From: JBMOMT01 sp049324835
GTDB taxonomy: Bacteria > Chloroflexota > Anaerolineae > CAYNKW01
Direction: 5' to 3'
Assembly: GCA_049324835.1 (NCBI GenBank)
Contig: JBMOMT010000027.1
Location: forward strand, 1 to 64,000
DNA: 64,000 bases
This document shows positions 1 to 6,410 of the stretch, in pieces; positions within the stretch are counted from its first letter, which is position 1, and every line of letters begins with the position of its first letter. The translations under genes and the position numbers were made by a program. The notes beneath the pieces were generated by a model. That model saw only the letters and a program-made list of their open reading frames with translations, had not been told where the DNA came from and made no database searches.

Positions 1-103
1 ACTATCATCTGACGCCGCTTTCCGAGTTACAGCTCAAGATACTTGCTCTGCTGGACTTGCCGGCAGAGATTTATACGCGGCTCGCACATTTTGCGATTCC
101 ACC
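1..103. other. Window edge with no supportable gene
   Basis: This is the segment immediately beyond the stop codon of the oxidase subunit I fragment. All three minus-strand frames were read. Each closes quickly with a stop, and none yields the hydrophobic helices that should follow in subunit I. The segment may belong to an inserted or rearranged sequence lying mostly outside the window. Confidence 0.4.
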
Positions 104-454
104 CTAAAAATGAGCGAACCGAGAGTTGACTGGCACCAGCTTTTTGAAGCGGATCTCTTTGCCCAGCAGGTGAGGCACCAAAAAGTAAAACGCGCCCATC
201 ACCGCCATATAAACGAAACCATACACACCGACGATGGGGTGCACCGTCAGCATGCCATAGTACAGCTCGGCCGGTGTGGGCTCGGCGCCCGTGGGGCGGA
301 TGGCATTCAGCGCGGTTTCCATGCCCTCCACCAGGTTCGGCGCGGCCAGTTGGGTGCGCATGAGGCTGCCCTCGAAACCAGCCGCCGCCAGAAAGAGCAG
401 CGCCACCACCGCGAAACGCAGCGTCCATTTCTGTGTCCAACCCAGTTGCGTCAT
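104..454 (-). pseudogene. Heme-copper oxidase/NO reductase subunit I, N-terminal fragment
   Basis: The product is only 116 residues, against roughly 450-800 for subunit I of the heme-copper superfamily. It starts at the ATG at 454 behind a GAGGAGA ribosome site. A membrane helix lies at about residues 13-30. A second is preceded by TVHPIVGVYGF, whose His72 matches the low-spin heme ligand of helix II. The frame ends at TAG right after NSRFAHF, where helix III should begin, so the catalytic histidines are absent. The gene is either truncated by insertion or rearrangement or broken by an error. It follows the subunit II gene directly in the same operon. An NO reductase role is inferred from context only. 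Confidence 0.6.
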
Positions 455-468
455 CTGTATCTCCTCTC

Positions 469-891
469 TCACAATCTCACGCGAATCACGCCGGGGACGA
501 ACATCTCGGAGTGGCGGGGGCCCGAGTATTCGGTGGAGCGCACGTCGTAGGCGCCGGGTTCGTCGAACTTCCAGATGATGCGGTTCTCGTAGCCGGGCAG
601 CACCTGCATCTGGAAAACCATGGTGCCGTCGGGGCGGAACACACCAAAGCCATAGGTCACGTCTTTCGAAGTCACCGTGAACTCGATGTATTCGTTCGCC
701 TTGACCTCGATGCCCCCTTCGGGCAGTTTGAACTCGTAATTCTCCACCTCGATGGCCACCCGTTGATCGGGGGTGGCTTTGGACCACAGCAGCCACTTTT
801 GCCAGGGCACCAGCGGCGAGAGGGTGATGGCGTTGACCAGGACGAACACGCCAATGAGCACGTAAAGCCAGCGTCGCTCTCGGACGTCCAT
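469..891 (-). CDS. Heme-copper oxidase subunit II-like protein lacking CuA ligands
   Basis: This 140-residue protein has one N-terminal membrane helix (about residues 9-26) and an outer-face cupredoxin domain, as in subunit II of ba3-type oxidases. The CuA motif is degenerate. The usual C-x3-C-x3-H-x2-M reads S119-x3-S123-x3-H127-x2-M130, and the upstream ligand His is Tyr80 in DVTYGF. Without the two cysteines and that histidine, CuA cannot form, so electrons probably do not come from cytochrome c by the normal route. Quinol-oxidizing or NO-reducing members of the superfamily are plausible. It starts 1 nt after the small subunit gene, behind AAGGAG, and precedes the subunit I fragment. Confidence 0.8.
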   Translation of the reverse strand: MDVRERRWLYVLIGVFVLVNAITLSPLVPWQKWLLWSKATPDQRVAIEVENYEFKLPEGGIEVKANEYIEFTVTSKDVTYGFGVFRPDGTMVFQMQVLPGYENRIIWKFDEPGAYDVRSTEYSGPRHSEMFVPGVIRVRL

Positions 892-892
892 G

Positions 893-997
893 TCAGTCTC
901 CTTTCTCCCTCACCTTGAGAGCGAATACGATCATGAACAGGGCGATAGCAGCAACGATGGCGGTGTAGACCCACCAGATGACGTCGGTGATGTACAT
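893..997 (-). CDS. Single-helix small oxidase subunit (subunit IIa-like)
   Basis: The product is 34 residues: a short polar start (MYITD), one membrane helix (about residues 7-27, VIWWVYTAIVAAIALFMIVF) and a charged KVREKGD tail. Size and position just before subunit II match the single-helix subunit IIa found with ba3-type oxidases. The start is supported by a strong GAGGAGGG ribosome site 5 nt upstream. Longer in-frame starts upstream would cross a neighbouring gene and were discarded. The function is structural by analogy. Confidence 0.65.
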   Translation of the reverse strand: MYITDVIWWVYTAIVAAIALFMIVFALKVREKGD

Positions 998-1065
998 TTC
1001 TCCCTCCTCGAGTTTTGCTCCTTTGCTCCTTGCTTGGTGTCGATTTGCCAATTTGTCGATTTTTT

Positions 1066-1320
1066 TCAGTCTCCTCCTTTCTCCCGATCTAATGGGGTGC
1101 GTCGCACTTGTTTGGGCCTCCGGATCGTTTGAGCTGCCGTGCCCAGGACGCCGCCGACCATCAGCGGGCCGTGGGTGATGGCCAGAGCCGATTGCAGCGG
1201 CGGCAGCCTCCAGCCCAGGCGTAGCAGCCCGGCCCACAGGGCGGCCAGCAAGGCCAGGCCCGCCAGGGCCACAAGCGGAAAACGAAACCGTGATAGAGAT
1301 TCTTCCACCTGGCCCTCCAT
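1066..1320 (-). pseudogene. Truncated integral membrane protein, NnrS-like in character
   Basis: About 61 residues read as a normal membrane protein start: a helix at residues 14-35, then LPPLQSALAITHGPLMVGGV, which resembles the first heme-site-like His region of multi-spanning membrane proteins met in NO-related clusters. After GVLGT the frame turns polar (AAQTIRRPKQVRRT...) and stops at 84 residues. The break coincides with a copy of the dispersed motif AAGTGCGACGCACC (1096-1109), so an insertion or deletion at the repeat probably removed the rest. The family assignment is tentative. The gene begins 2 nt after the ygbA-like gene. Confidence 0.5.
1096..1109. repeat. Half-copy of the AGGTGCGACGCACTT dispersed repeat
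   Basis: GGTGCGTCGCACTT here is identical to one arm of the palindrome at 1703-1734. It lies exactly where the membrane protein fragment at 1066-1320 loses its family sequence. Confidence 0.6.
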
Positions 1321-1322
1321 TT

Positions 1323-1688
1323 TTACCTGGTTGGAGAACGTCCGGTTTTTTCCCCGGCGGGATGCGCCGGTTCTTTCCGCAGGCCGTCGAGCAGGTGTTG
1401 CAGGGCCAGCGCCGGGTGGCGCCAGACCATGCGCGGCCCGGCAATCCGCATCACCGCCCGGATTTGCGCCCGTCTATCGGGCCGGTAGCAGTGAATGGGG
1501 CACCTGGCGCAGGTGGTTTTACCCGCCTGAAACGGGCATTTCTCCAGCCGCTGCCGGGCATAATCGGCCAGGTCTGCGCACTCGGGGCACAACCCGTTGC
1601 GGCGGCCGTGCTGCTGGCGGCAATAGAGGGCGATCATGGCCTCGACGGTGGCCCGCTCGCGTCTCATTCTGGGGTGAACGTTGGTCAT
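1323..1688 (-). CDS. ygbA: YgbA-type nitrous oxide-stimulated promoter family protein
   Basis: This 121-residue soluble protein matches the YgbA_NO family. Visible features are ALYCRQQHG near residue 22, a CPEC pair, DYARQRLEKCPF, CARCPIHCY and RAQIRAVMRIAGPRM. The conserved cysteines suggest a metal or Fe-S site. In enterobacteria ygbA is controlled by the NO-sensing repressor NsrR and is tied to NO stress, which fits this operon's NirS-like and oxidase genes. The exact biochemical role is not established. The last 25 residues (KEPAHPAGEKTG...) are less typical and may be a lineage-specific tail. A perfect palindrome separates it from the NirS-like gene upstream. Confidence 0.85.
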   Translation of the reverse strand: MTNVHPRMRRERATVEAMIALYCRQQHGRRNGLCPECADLADYARQRLEKCPFQAGKTTCARCPIHCYRPDRRAQIRAVMRIAGPRMVWRHPALALQHLLDGLRKEPAHPAGEKTGRSPTR

Positions 1689-1702
1689 GAGAGCGTCCTT
1701 TC

Positions 1703-1734
1703 AGGTGCGACGCACTTTCAAGTGCGTCGCACCT
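1703..1734. repeat. Perfect 15-bp inverted repeat, dispersed palindrome family
   Basis: AGGTGCGACGCACTT and its exact complement are separated by TC, between the NirS-like and ygbA-like genes of one operon. As RNA it would form a strong hairpin and could act as a processing or attenuation point. The same core recurs at 1096-1109 and in the element at 46733-46894, so it is a repeat family and not a site private to this operon. Confidence 0.8.
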
Positions 1735-1746
1735 GGCATTTATATG

Positions 1747-3591
1747 TCAGTGGCCCAGCGTCTCGCTGCGACGCGAGGTGTTGAAAATGCCCGTCGGCGT
1801 CGTCACGCCGCCCACTTCGGCCACCTTTTCAAAGGTTTCGGCGTCGTAGACGCGCACGGCGTTGCCCTGCCAGTCGGCCACGTAGACGAACTTGCCATCG
1901 TGCGTGAACTCGGGGTGCAGCGTCTGCACGCCATCTTCGATGACCTTGACCACCTCAAAAGTGGCTTTGTCAAAGACATAGATGTGGTTGGCCGGATCGC
2001 CGAACAGCGTATCGGCCCAGACGTAGGGGCTGTCGTGGTGGCTGCGGATGAACAGCCCCGGCCCGGTGGTCTCGATCTGGGCGGCGATCTCGTTGTTCGA
2101 GAGGTCCCAGACGGTGATCTTGCCTTCGCCGGCGTGGACGGTGGCGCCGTAGGTGATGCCGTTCGCCTCCCAGGCCGCGCCGGAGCCGGGGTGGGGCGTC
2201 TTGCCCGTCTCGATCTTGGCCACCAGCTCCCACCTGGCCACGTCGATCACGGCCATCCAGTTGTCTGTCTGAGAGGCGATGTAGAAGAATTTGTTGTCTG
2301 GACTGAGGAAGCCATCGTGCAGGATGTTGCCCACGCCCTCGACTTTGTCGATGGGAAAATCGGGCCTGGACCAGTCGATGCGCCACATCTGCCCGGCCTC
2401 TTTGAGGGCCAGGACAAAGTAAGGGCCAACCAGCTCCGGCGAGACGTCGGAGGTGATGCAGACGCGAGAGGCGACGAACTCACCCTGGGGGTTCACGCCC
2501 TCGGTGGTGATGACCTTGAGCGGCTCCAGCGTGGCCGCATCCAGGATGACGGCGCTGTTGGGGATATAGTTGCCCACGATGACGTAGCGGCCGTCGTCCG
2601 AAATGGCCAGGCCGCGCGAGTCCAGCCCGACGCGCACCTGGGTTACCGCCTGCAGGGTGTAGAGATCGATCTTGAACAACCAGCCGTCGCGACCGACGTT
2701 GTAGGCCCAACGCTCGTTCGTCGGGTCGAAGGCATAACCGTGGGCGCGATAACTGGCCGCGATGTGGGCCAATAGCTGATGGGTGTCGCCGTCGAACACG
2801 GCGATAGAGCGGGCCTCCCGTTCGGTGACCAGCATCAGGTTGTTCAGGTCGCCGCCGTGGATGGGCGCTTCGGGCAGGGTGCTTTCGTCCACCAGCGCCT
2901 GGCGGGTGGCGGCGATCTGTTCCAGCGTCCACTCGACGGCCTCGGCTTCAGGCTCGCTGCGCATAAAGCCGATGAGCGCCCAGATCTCTTCGTCGCTCAT
3001 GCCGGTGGGCCCCCAGGCAGGCATGACGGTGCCGGGTTTGCCGTTTTGAATGACCTCAAAGTAATAATCGTCGTCGGCGTCCAGCCGGCCGGGGATGAGC
3101 GCCGGGCCGGTGGCGCCCTCACGGTTGGGGCCGTGGCAGCCGCTGCAGCTATCGCGGAAGGCAATGCTCACCTCTTTGCCGTCAAAGAGCGTCGGGGCGA
3201 CTGCGCCGCCGGGCAGGACGATGACCACGCCTTCCATGCTGGGATGATTGGTGCACTGATAACGGAAGGTGCCGGGCTTGTCGAACTCGTAGGCAAAGCT
3301 CTCGCCGGCGGCGAGCTGGCCCGAATCGAACCAGCCCTGGCTGCTGGTGACGGTGTGGGCGACGGCGTCGTCGTTGTGCCAGGTGACGGCGGCGCCGGTG
3401 GCAACGACCACGGTGTGGGGTTGAAAGGCCATGTTGGTGATGCTCACGTTTGTTTCGGTGGCAGCAGCCACAGCGGCGGCGGCCTCGGTAGGGGTTGGCG
3501 GCGGCGGGGTGACGGTCGGTTCTGGTTCACTGCACGCGCCCAACATCAGGACTATGACGACCAACAGGACGATAAAAATCTTGTTTCTCAT
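1747..3591 (-). CDS. nirS: Cupredoxin - cytochrome c - heme d1 propeller lipoprotein (NirS-like nitrite reductase)
   Basis: This 614-residue lipoprotein has the lipobox LGAC (Cys20). A Pro/Thr/Ala linker leads to a plastocyanin-like domain (about 45-130) with copper ligands H79, C113, H116 and M119. A cytochrome c domain follows (CSGCH at 149-153, probable Met190 ligand), then a C-terminal d1 propeller. The propeller keeps AHGYAFDP (H284, candidate heme-d1 iron ligand), LHDGF (H425) and TPHPGSGA (H467). The last two match the paired active-site histidines of cytochrome cd1, with near-identical spacing. The expected reaction is nitrite to NO outside the membrane, with the cupredoxin as built-in electron donor or relay. 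The ATG at 3591 is chosen over TTG at 3597 because AAGGAG lies 8 nt upstream. No heme d1 synthesis genes are in view. NirN is the main alternative. Confidence 0.82.
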   Translation of the reverse strand: MRNKIFIVLLVVIVLMLGACSEPEPTVTPPPPTPTEAAAAVAAATETNVSITNMAFQPHTVVVATGAAVTWHNDDAVAHTVTSSQGWFDSGQLAAGESFAYEFDKPGTFRYQCTNHPSMEGVVIVLPGGAVAPTLFDGKEVSIAFRDSCSGCHGPNREGATGPALIPGRLDADDDYYFEVIQNGKPGTVMPAWGPTGMSDEEIWALIGFMRSEPEAEAVEWTLEQIAATRQALVDESTLPEAPIHGGDLNNLMLVTEREARSIAVFDGDTHQLLAHIAASYRAHGYAFDPTNERWAYNVGRDGWLFKIDLYTLQAVTQVRVGLDSRGLAISDDGRYVIVGNYIPNSAVILDAATLEPLKVITTEGVNPQGEFVASRVCITSDVSPELVGPYFVLALKEAGQMWRIDWSRPDFPIDKVEGVGNILHDGFLSPDNKFFYIASQTDNWMAVIDVARWELVAKIETGKTPHPGSGAAWEANGITYGATVHAGEGKITVWDLSNNEIAAQIETTGPGLFIRSHHDSPYVWADTLFGDPANHIYVFDKATFEVVKVIEDGVQTLHPEFTHDGKFVYVADWQGNAVRVYDAETFEKVAEVGGVTTPTGIFNTSRRSETLGH

Positions 3592-3627
3592 GACCAACGC
3601 TCCTTTTCGAGTTCCATTCGTATCGGG

Positions 3628-3855
3628 TCAGGCGCGATTTACGGCATCCTTGAGGGCCTGGAGCAGCTCCCCAGGGTGCAGGTTGTACTCCCGTGCGCTG
3701 TCGGACACGGTGTGAAAGGGAGAGATGTAACAACCCGGGCAGGCCATGTTCAGGGTATTAAAGACGGCCACGGTTCGAGGGTAGCCTTCGATGAGATCGA
3801 GGATGCAGGTGTCGAGTGTGATGGGGCAGGCGCTCATGTTGTTCATGGGCTTCAT
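3628..3855 (-). CDS. DUF1858-type redox-disulfide domain protein
   Basis: This 75-residue protein matches the DUF1858 / hybrid-cluster-protein-associated redox-disulfide family. It opens with the family pattern TLDTCILDLIEGYPRTVAVF and carries the CPGC pair near residue 39, followed by PFHTVSDSAREY and a helical LLQALKDAV end. Such domains also form the N-terminus of RIC/ScdA Fe-S repair proteins and often accompany nitrogen-oxide genes. Here it sits between the methyltransferase and the NirS-like gene on the same strand. A role in NO-damage repair or redox sensing is inferred. The start is not certain: an internal ATG at 3843 is possible and the ribosome site is weak. Confidence 0.75.
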   Translation of the reverse strand: MKPMNNMSACPITLDTCILDLIEGYPRTVAVFNTLNMACPGCYISPFHTVSDSAREYNLHPGELLQALKDAVNRA

Positions 3856-3861
3856 TCTTTC

Positions 3862-4629
3862 TTATCGGCGTTGAGCGACGGCGATGAGGTCGCCCGAATG
3901 TCCGGCATCAAAGGGAGCAGCGGCATAGTCGCCATAAAAGGTGATGTTCTGAAAACCCGCTGTTTTCAGGGCCATCTCTAACTCGTCACGAAAGATCGGG
4001 CGCAGTTCGGTGGCGTCGACGCGGAAATCCCAACCGTCGCCGCTGCGCCAAAAGCGGGCCATGTTAAAGGCCATCGTTTCGGCGTGGAAATCCATAAAGC
4101 GGAAAAAGAGGATTTCCTCGTCGCCGCGCCCGTGGATCGTGGGCGGCATGAAACGCTCCCGGCGCTGCCACACCCGATCGTAATTGCGGTTCTGCACCAC
4201 CAACAGCCCGCCCGGCCGCAGCGTGGCGGCCATGTCGGTCAGCGCGGCGGCGACAGCCTGTGCACTCAACAGGTGGGGCAGCGAATTGCCCAGGCAGAGG
4301 GCGGCGTCAAAGTCTCGGCCGAGGGTGGGGGCCAGTTCACCAAAACCGACCGCAGCAAACTCCAGGCTCACTCTGGCTGTAGCAGCGTTCCGACGGGCCT
4401 GGGCGATCATCTCGGCGCTCAGGTCGGCGCCAGAGGTCTGGTAGCCGCGCCGGGCCAGGGCGATGGTGTGATGGCCGGTGCCGCAGGCGGCGTCCAGCAC
4501 CCGGCGCACGCCGTGCTCGGCGAACAGCCGTTCAAAGAAGGGCAGCTCGTGGGCCAGCCGCGCCTCCCAGTTCACAAAGCGGTCGTAATCGGCGCCGAGG
4601 GCATCGTAGAGCGGCACCTCGGCGGTCAT
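3862..4629 (-). CDS. Class I SAM-dependent methyltransferase
   Basis: This 255-residue protein carries the SAM-binding glycine motif VLDAACGTGHHT near residue 39, the acidic end of strand 2 (SGADLS) and FDAALCLGNSLPHL as motif IV. Its ATG overlaps the stop of the upstream zinc-ribbon gene as ATGA, which fixes the start and implies translational coupling. A start further upstream would run through that neighbour. The substrate cannot be read from sequence; small-molecule methylation is as likely as protein or cofactor methylation. Its place inside a nitrite/NO operon is the only functional hint. Confidence 0.8.
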   Translation of the reverse strand: MTAEVPLYDALGADYDRFVNWEARLAHELPFFERLFAEHGVRRVLDAACGTGHHTIALARRGYQTSGADLSAEMIAQARRNAATARVSLEFAAVGFGELAPTLGRDFDAALCLGNSLPHLLSAQAVAAALTDMAATLRPGGLLVVQNRNYDRVWQRRERFMPPTIHGRGDEEILFFRFMDFHAETMAFNMARFWRSGDGWDFRVDATELRPIFRDELEMALKTAGFQNITFYGDYAAAPFDAGHSGDLIAVAQRR

Positions 4630-4898
4630 GGGCTGGCCTCGGACTCGGCGGCCATGTTCTCCAGCATGTGCATCAGCCGCTCGTATTTGTCGCTGCCCAC
4701 ACACTCGCGGGCATGGCTGCACCAGTCGATGCACGAGGCGCCACGATGTTGGGTGACCTCACGGCCGCAGCCGGGACACCTGGCATAGGCTTCGTCGGAC
4801 CAGATTTCCACCTTGGCGCCGCAAAAGGGGCATTCGATGTCGTTGGGCCGGACGTCTCGAAAGTTGATGGCGCCTGGGCAGCCTTTGTAAAGTGTCAT
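4626..4898 (-). CDS. Double zinc-ribbon protein of unknown function
   Basis: This 90-residue soluble protein contains CPFC and CPGC pairs about 17 residues apart (residues 23-44), a classic zinc ribbon. A Cys/His-rich stretch CIDWCSHARECVG and a helical tail follow. The second cluster (C-x3-C-x4-C region) could hold another metal or an Fe-S centre. It is co-transcribed with the 57-residue zinc protein upstream and overlaps the methyltransferase by 4 nt. The start at 4898 has GAGGAG upstream. A regulatory or redox role in NO response is guesswork. Confidence 0.7.
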   Translation of the reverse strand: MTLYKGCPGAINFRDVRPNDIECPFCGAKVEIWSDEAYARCPGCGREVTQHRGASCIDWCSHARECVGSDKYERLMHMLENMAAESEASP

Positions 4899-4908
4899 GC
4901 GTCTCTCC

Positions 4909-5082
4909 TCAGGTTTTTTCGGGCGGTTGCGGTCCGTGGATCAGGGTGGGCACGCATTGGGCGCAGGCCCAGCGTTTCTGGCCTTTGAACAACACCCGGA
5001 ACAGGGCGACTCGCTCGTCTGAAACGCGGCACAGGAAGCACCTGGGGGTGTCTGTGGTCGTCTTTTGTGATGAATCGGACAT
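4909..5082 (-). CDS. Small zinc-ribbon protein, first gene of the nitrogen-oxide operon
   Basis: A 57-residue frame starts at ATG 5082 behind AAAGGATC and ends 10 nt before the next gene; its stop leads into that gene's GAGGAG ribosome site. It contains CFLC at about residue 15 and CAQC at about residue 41, separated by RVALFRVLFKGQKRWA, the layout of a treble-clef or ribbon knuckle. I do not recognise a named family. The tight packing and the cysteine pairs argue that it is a real gene. Confidence 0.6.
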   Translation of the reverse strand: MSDSSQKTTTDTPRCFLCRVSDERVALFRVLFKGQKRWACAQCVPTLIHGPQPPEKT

Positions 5083-5141
5083 GAGATGGGATCCTTTCTG
5101 TGTTGTGTGGATAACGCCGGTTGAATTCTCTGTGTGGAAAT

Positions 5142-5147
5142 ATCATA
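5142..5147 (-). promoter_or_regulatory. Predicted -10 element of the nitrogen-oxide operon
   Basis: TATGAT on the minus strand lies 60 nt upstream of the first start codon. No convincing -35 box lies 17 nt further upstream, as expected of an activator-dependent promoter. Transcription would start near 5135. Confidence 0.5.
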
Positions 5148-5168
5148 CCAGAAAAGAGGAAGCAGGGG

Positions 5169-5184
5169 TATGATCTTGATCATA
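5169..5184 (-). promoter_or_regulatory. CRP/FNR-family operator-like palindrome
   Basis: TATGATCTTGATCATA is a 7-bp inverted repeat with a 2-bp centre. Its core fits nTGAT-N4-ATCAn, differing from the FNR/DNR/NnrR consensus TTGAT-N4-ATCAA only in the outermost bases. Its centre (5176.5) is about 41.5 nt from the predicted operon start near 5135, the class II activator position. It lies about 55 nt from the start of the divergent gene and could influence both. The regulator is not in the window. Confidence 0.6.
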
Positions 5185-5196
5185 GGCGTGAACTGA

Positions 5197-5225
5197 TTGA
5201 CAAAATCGGATGCAGGGTGTATAAT
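5197..5225 (+). promoter_or_regulatory. Consensus sigma-70 promoter
   Basis: TTGACA (5197-5202) and TATAAT (5220-5225) are separated by exactly 17 nt. The start would be near 5232, giving a leader of about 65 nt before the FMN dehydrogenase gene. Confidence 0.85.
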
Positions 5226-5296
5226 CGCGAAAGAGTGTTTTGTGATTATCGACATCGGCTTTGGTTCCACAACGAGAGTTCATTGAGGAGCGCGCC

Positions 5297-6274
5297 GTGC
5301 ACTATGACGAGATCGTGAGAAGGGGGCTGGACATTCTCAGGCAGGCCGGCATTGAGCACTGGTTGAATCTGGGGGCCGAGACACAAGCTCAGAACCGGCT
5401 GAACCGGGAGTATATGGATTCCCTCACTTTCGAGATGCGTTTCCTGGGCGATGGCAGGTGGGCCGATACCCGCACCACTCTGTTTGGTGTGGAGCTGCCG
5501 GCGCCCATCATGCCGGCGGCGCTCACCGCCAGCCGGGTGATCAACAAGCTGGCCATGTGGGAAGACCCCTGGCTGGAGCTGTTCGCCTCTGGGGTGGCTC
5601 AGGCCGGCTCGATCATGTGGCTGGGCATGAGCACCACCTACGAGCTGGGGCGGGTCATGGAGCGGGGCGCACCGGTGATCAAGATCGTCAAACCGCTGGC
5701 GGACAACGATACCATCCTGCACCGCATCCAAGACGCAGAGGCGCGCGGCGCGGTGGCGGTGGGCATCGACATCGACGCCATGTATCTGGAAAAGGCTTTC
5801 GACGAAAAGCCCGGGCCGCCCTTTCTGGGGCCAAAGAGCCTGGACGAGATCAAAACCTTCCGCGCCGCCACCAGGCTGCCCTTCATTCTCAAGGGTGTGT
5901 TGAGCGTGCACGACGCCCGGCTCGCCCGCGACGAGGTTGGCGCCGATGGCATCGTGGTTTCCAACCACGGCGGCGAGGCCATCGACTACTCGGTGCCTGT
6001 TTTGAAGGTGCTGCCAGAGATTCGGGCAGCCGTGCCAGAGATGACTATACTGGTGGACAGTGGTTTCAAACGGGGCACCGACGTTCTCAAGGCGCTGGCC
6101 CTGGGCGCCGATGGTATCTGTTTTGGTAATCTGCTGCTGCTGGCCTTTGTGGCCTGCGGGGCCCAGGGTGTGGCCGATATGCTGTTCAATCTGTACGAAG
6201 AACTGCGCCGAAACATGTCCATCACCGGCTGCAAAACCATCGACAGCATCGATCCTTCTATCCTCAGGTCTTGA
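5297..6274 (+). CDS. FMN-dependent alpha-hydroxy acid dehydrogenase-like TIM-barrel protein
   Basis: The 325-residue product belongs to the lactate/glycolate oxidase family. It has Lys199 (FILKG), the catalytic-base motif SNHGG with His224, and the phosphate-binding DSGFKRGTD-x3-KALALGA block near residue 254. GTG 5297 is chosen because GAGGAG lies 6 nt upstream; a longer start at 5261 has no such site. Classical members read SNHGxRQ, where the Arg binds the substrate carboxylate. Here that position is Glu (SNHGGEAID), so the substrate may not be a simple 2-hydroxy acid. It is transcribed alone and divergently from the nitrogen-oxide operon. Confidence 0.8.
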   Translation: MHYDEIVRRGLDILRQAGIEHWLNLGAETQAQNRLNREYMDSLTFEMRFLGDGRWADTRTTLFGVELPAPIMPAALTASRVINKLAMWEDPWLELFASGVAQAGSIMWLGMSTTYELGRVMERGAPVIKIVKPLADNDTILHRIQDAEARGAVAVGIDIDAMYLEKAFDEKPGPPFLGPKSLDEIKTFRAATRLPFILKGVLSVHDARLARDEVGADGIVVSNHGGEAIDYSVPVLKVLPEIRAAVPEMTILVDSGFKRGTDVLKALALGADGICFGNLLLLAFVACGAQGVADMLFNLYEELRRNMSITGCKTIDSIDPSILRS

Positions 6275-6277
6275 TAG

Positions 6278-6329
6278 TACTACAACCGCAGATGGCAGGG
6301 GAAGGGCCAGGGAAGGTGCGGTTGTAGTA
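6278..6329. repeat. 13-bp perfect inverted repeat after the FMN enzyme gene
   Basis: TACTACAACCGCA (6278-6290) pairs with TGCGGTTGTAGTA (6317-6329) around a 26-nt purine-rich loop, starting 3 nt after the stop codon. No T-run follows, so it may stabilise or end the transcript in either direction but is not a textbook terminator. Confidence 0.55.
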
Positions 6330-6410
6330 GCAGGCACGTGCCCAGGCGGCAACCGTTCATGAAAATCGCCGTCGACGCAGACGGGCGATACGATTCAACG
6401 AGGAAGCGCG

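Noticed and set aside
104..106. In-frame TAG as a recoding site in subunit I
   Set aside because: The sequence after the stop does not resume the subunit I pattern in any frame, so readthrough would not restore the protein.
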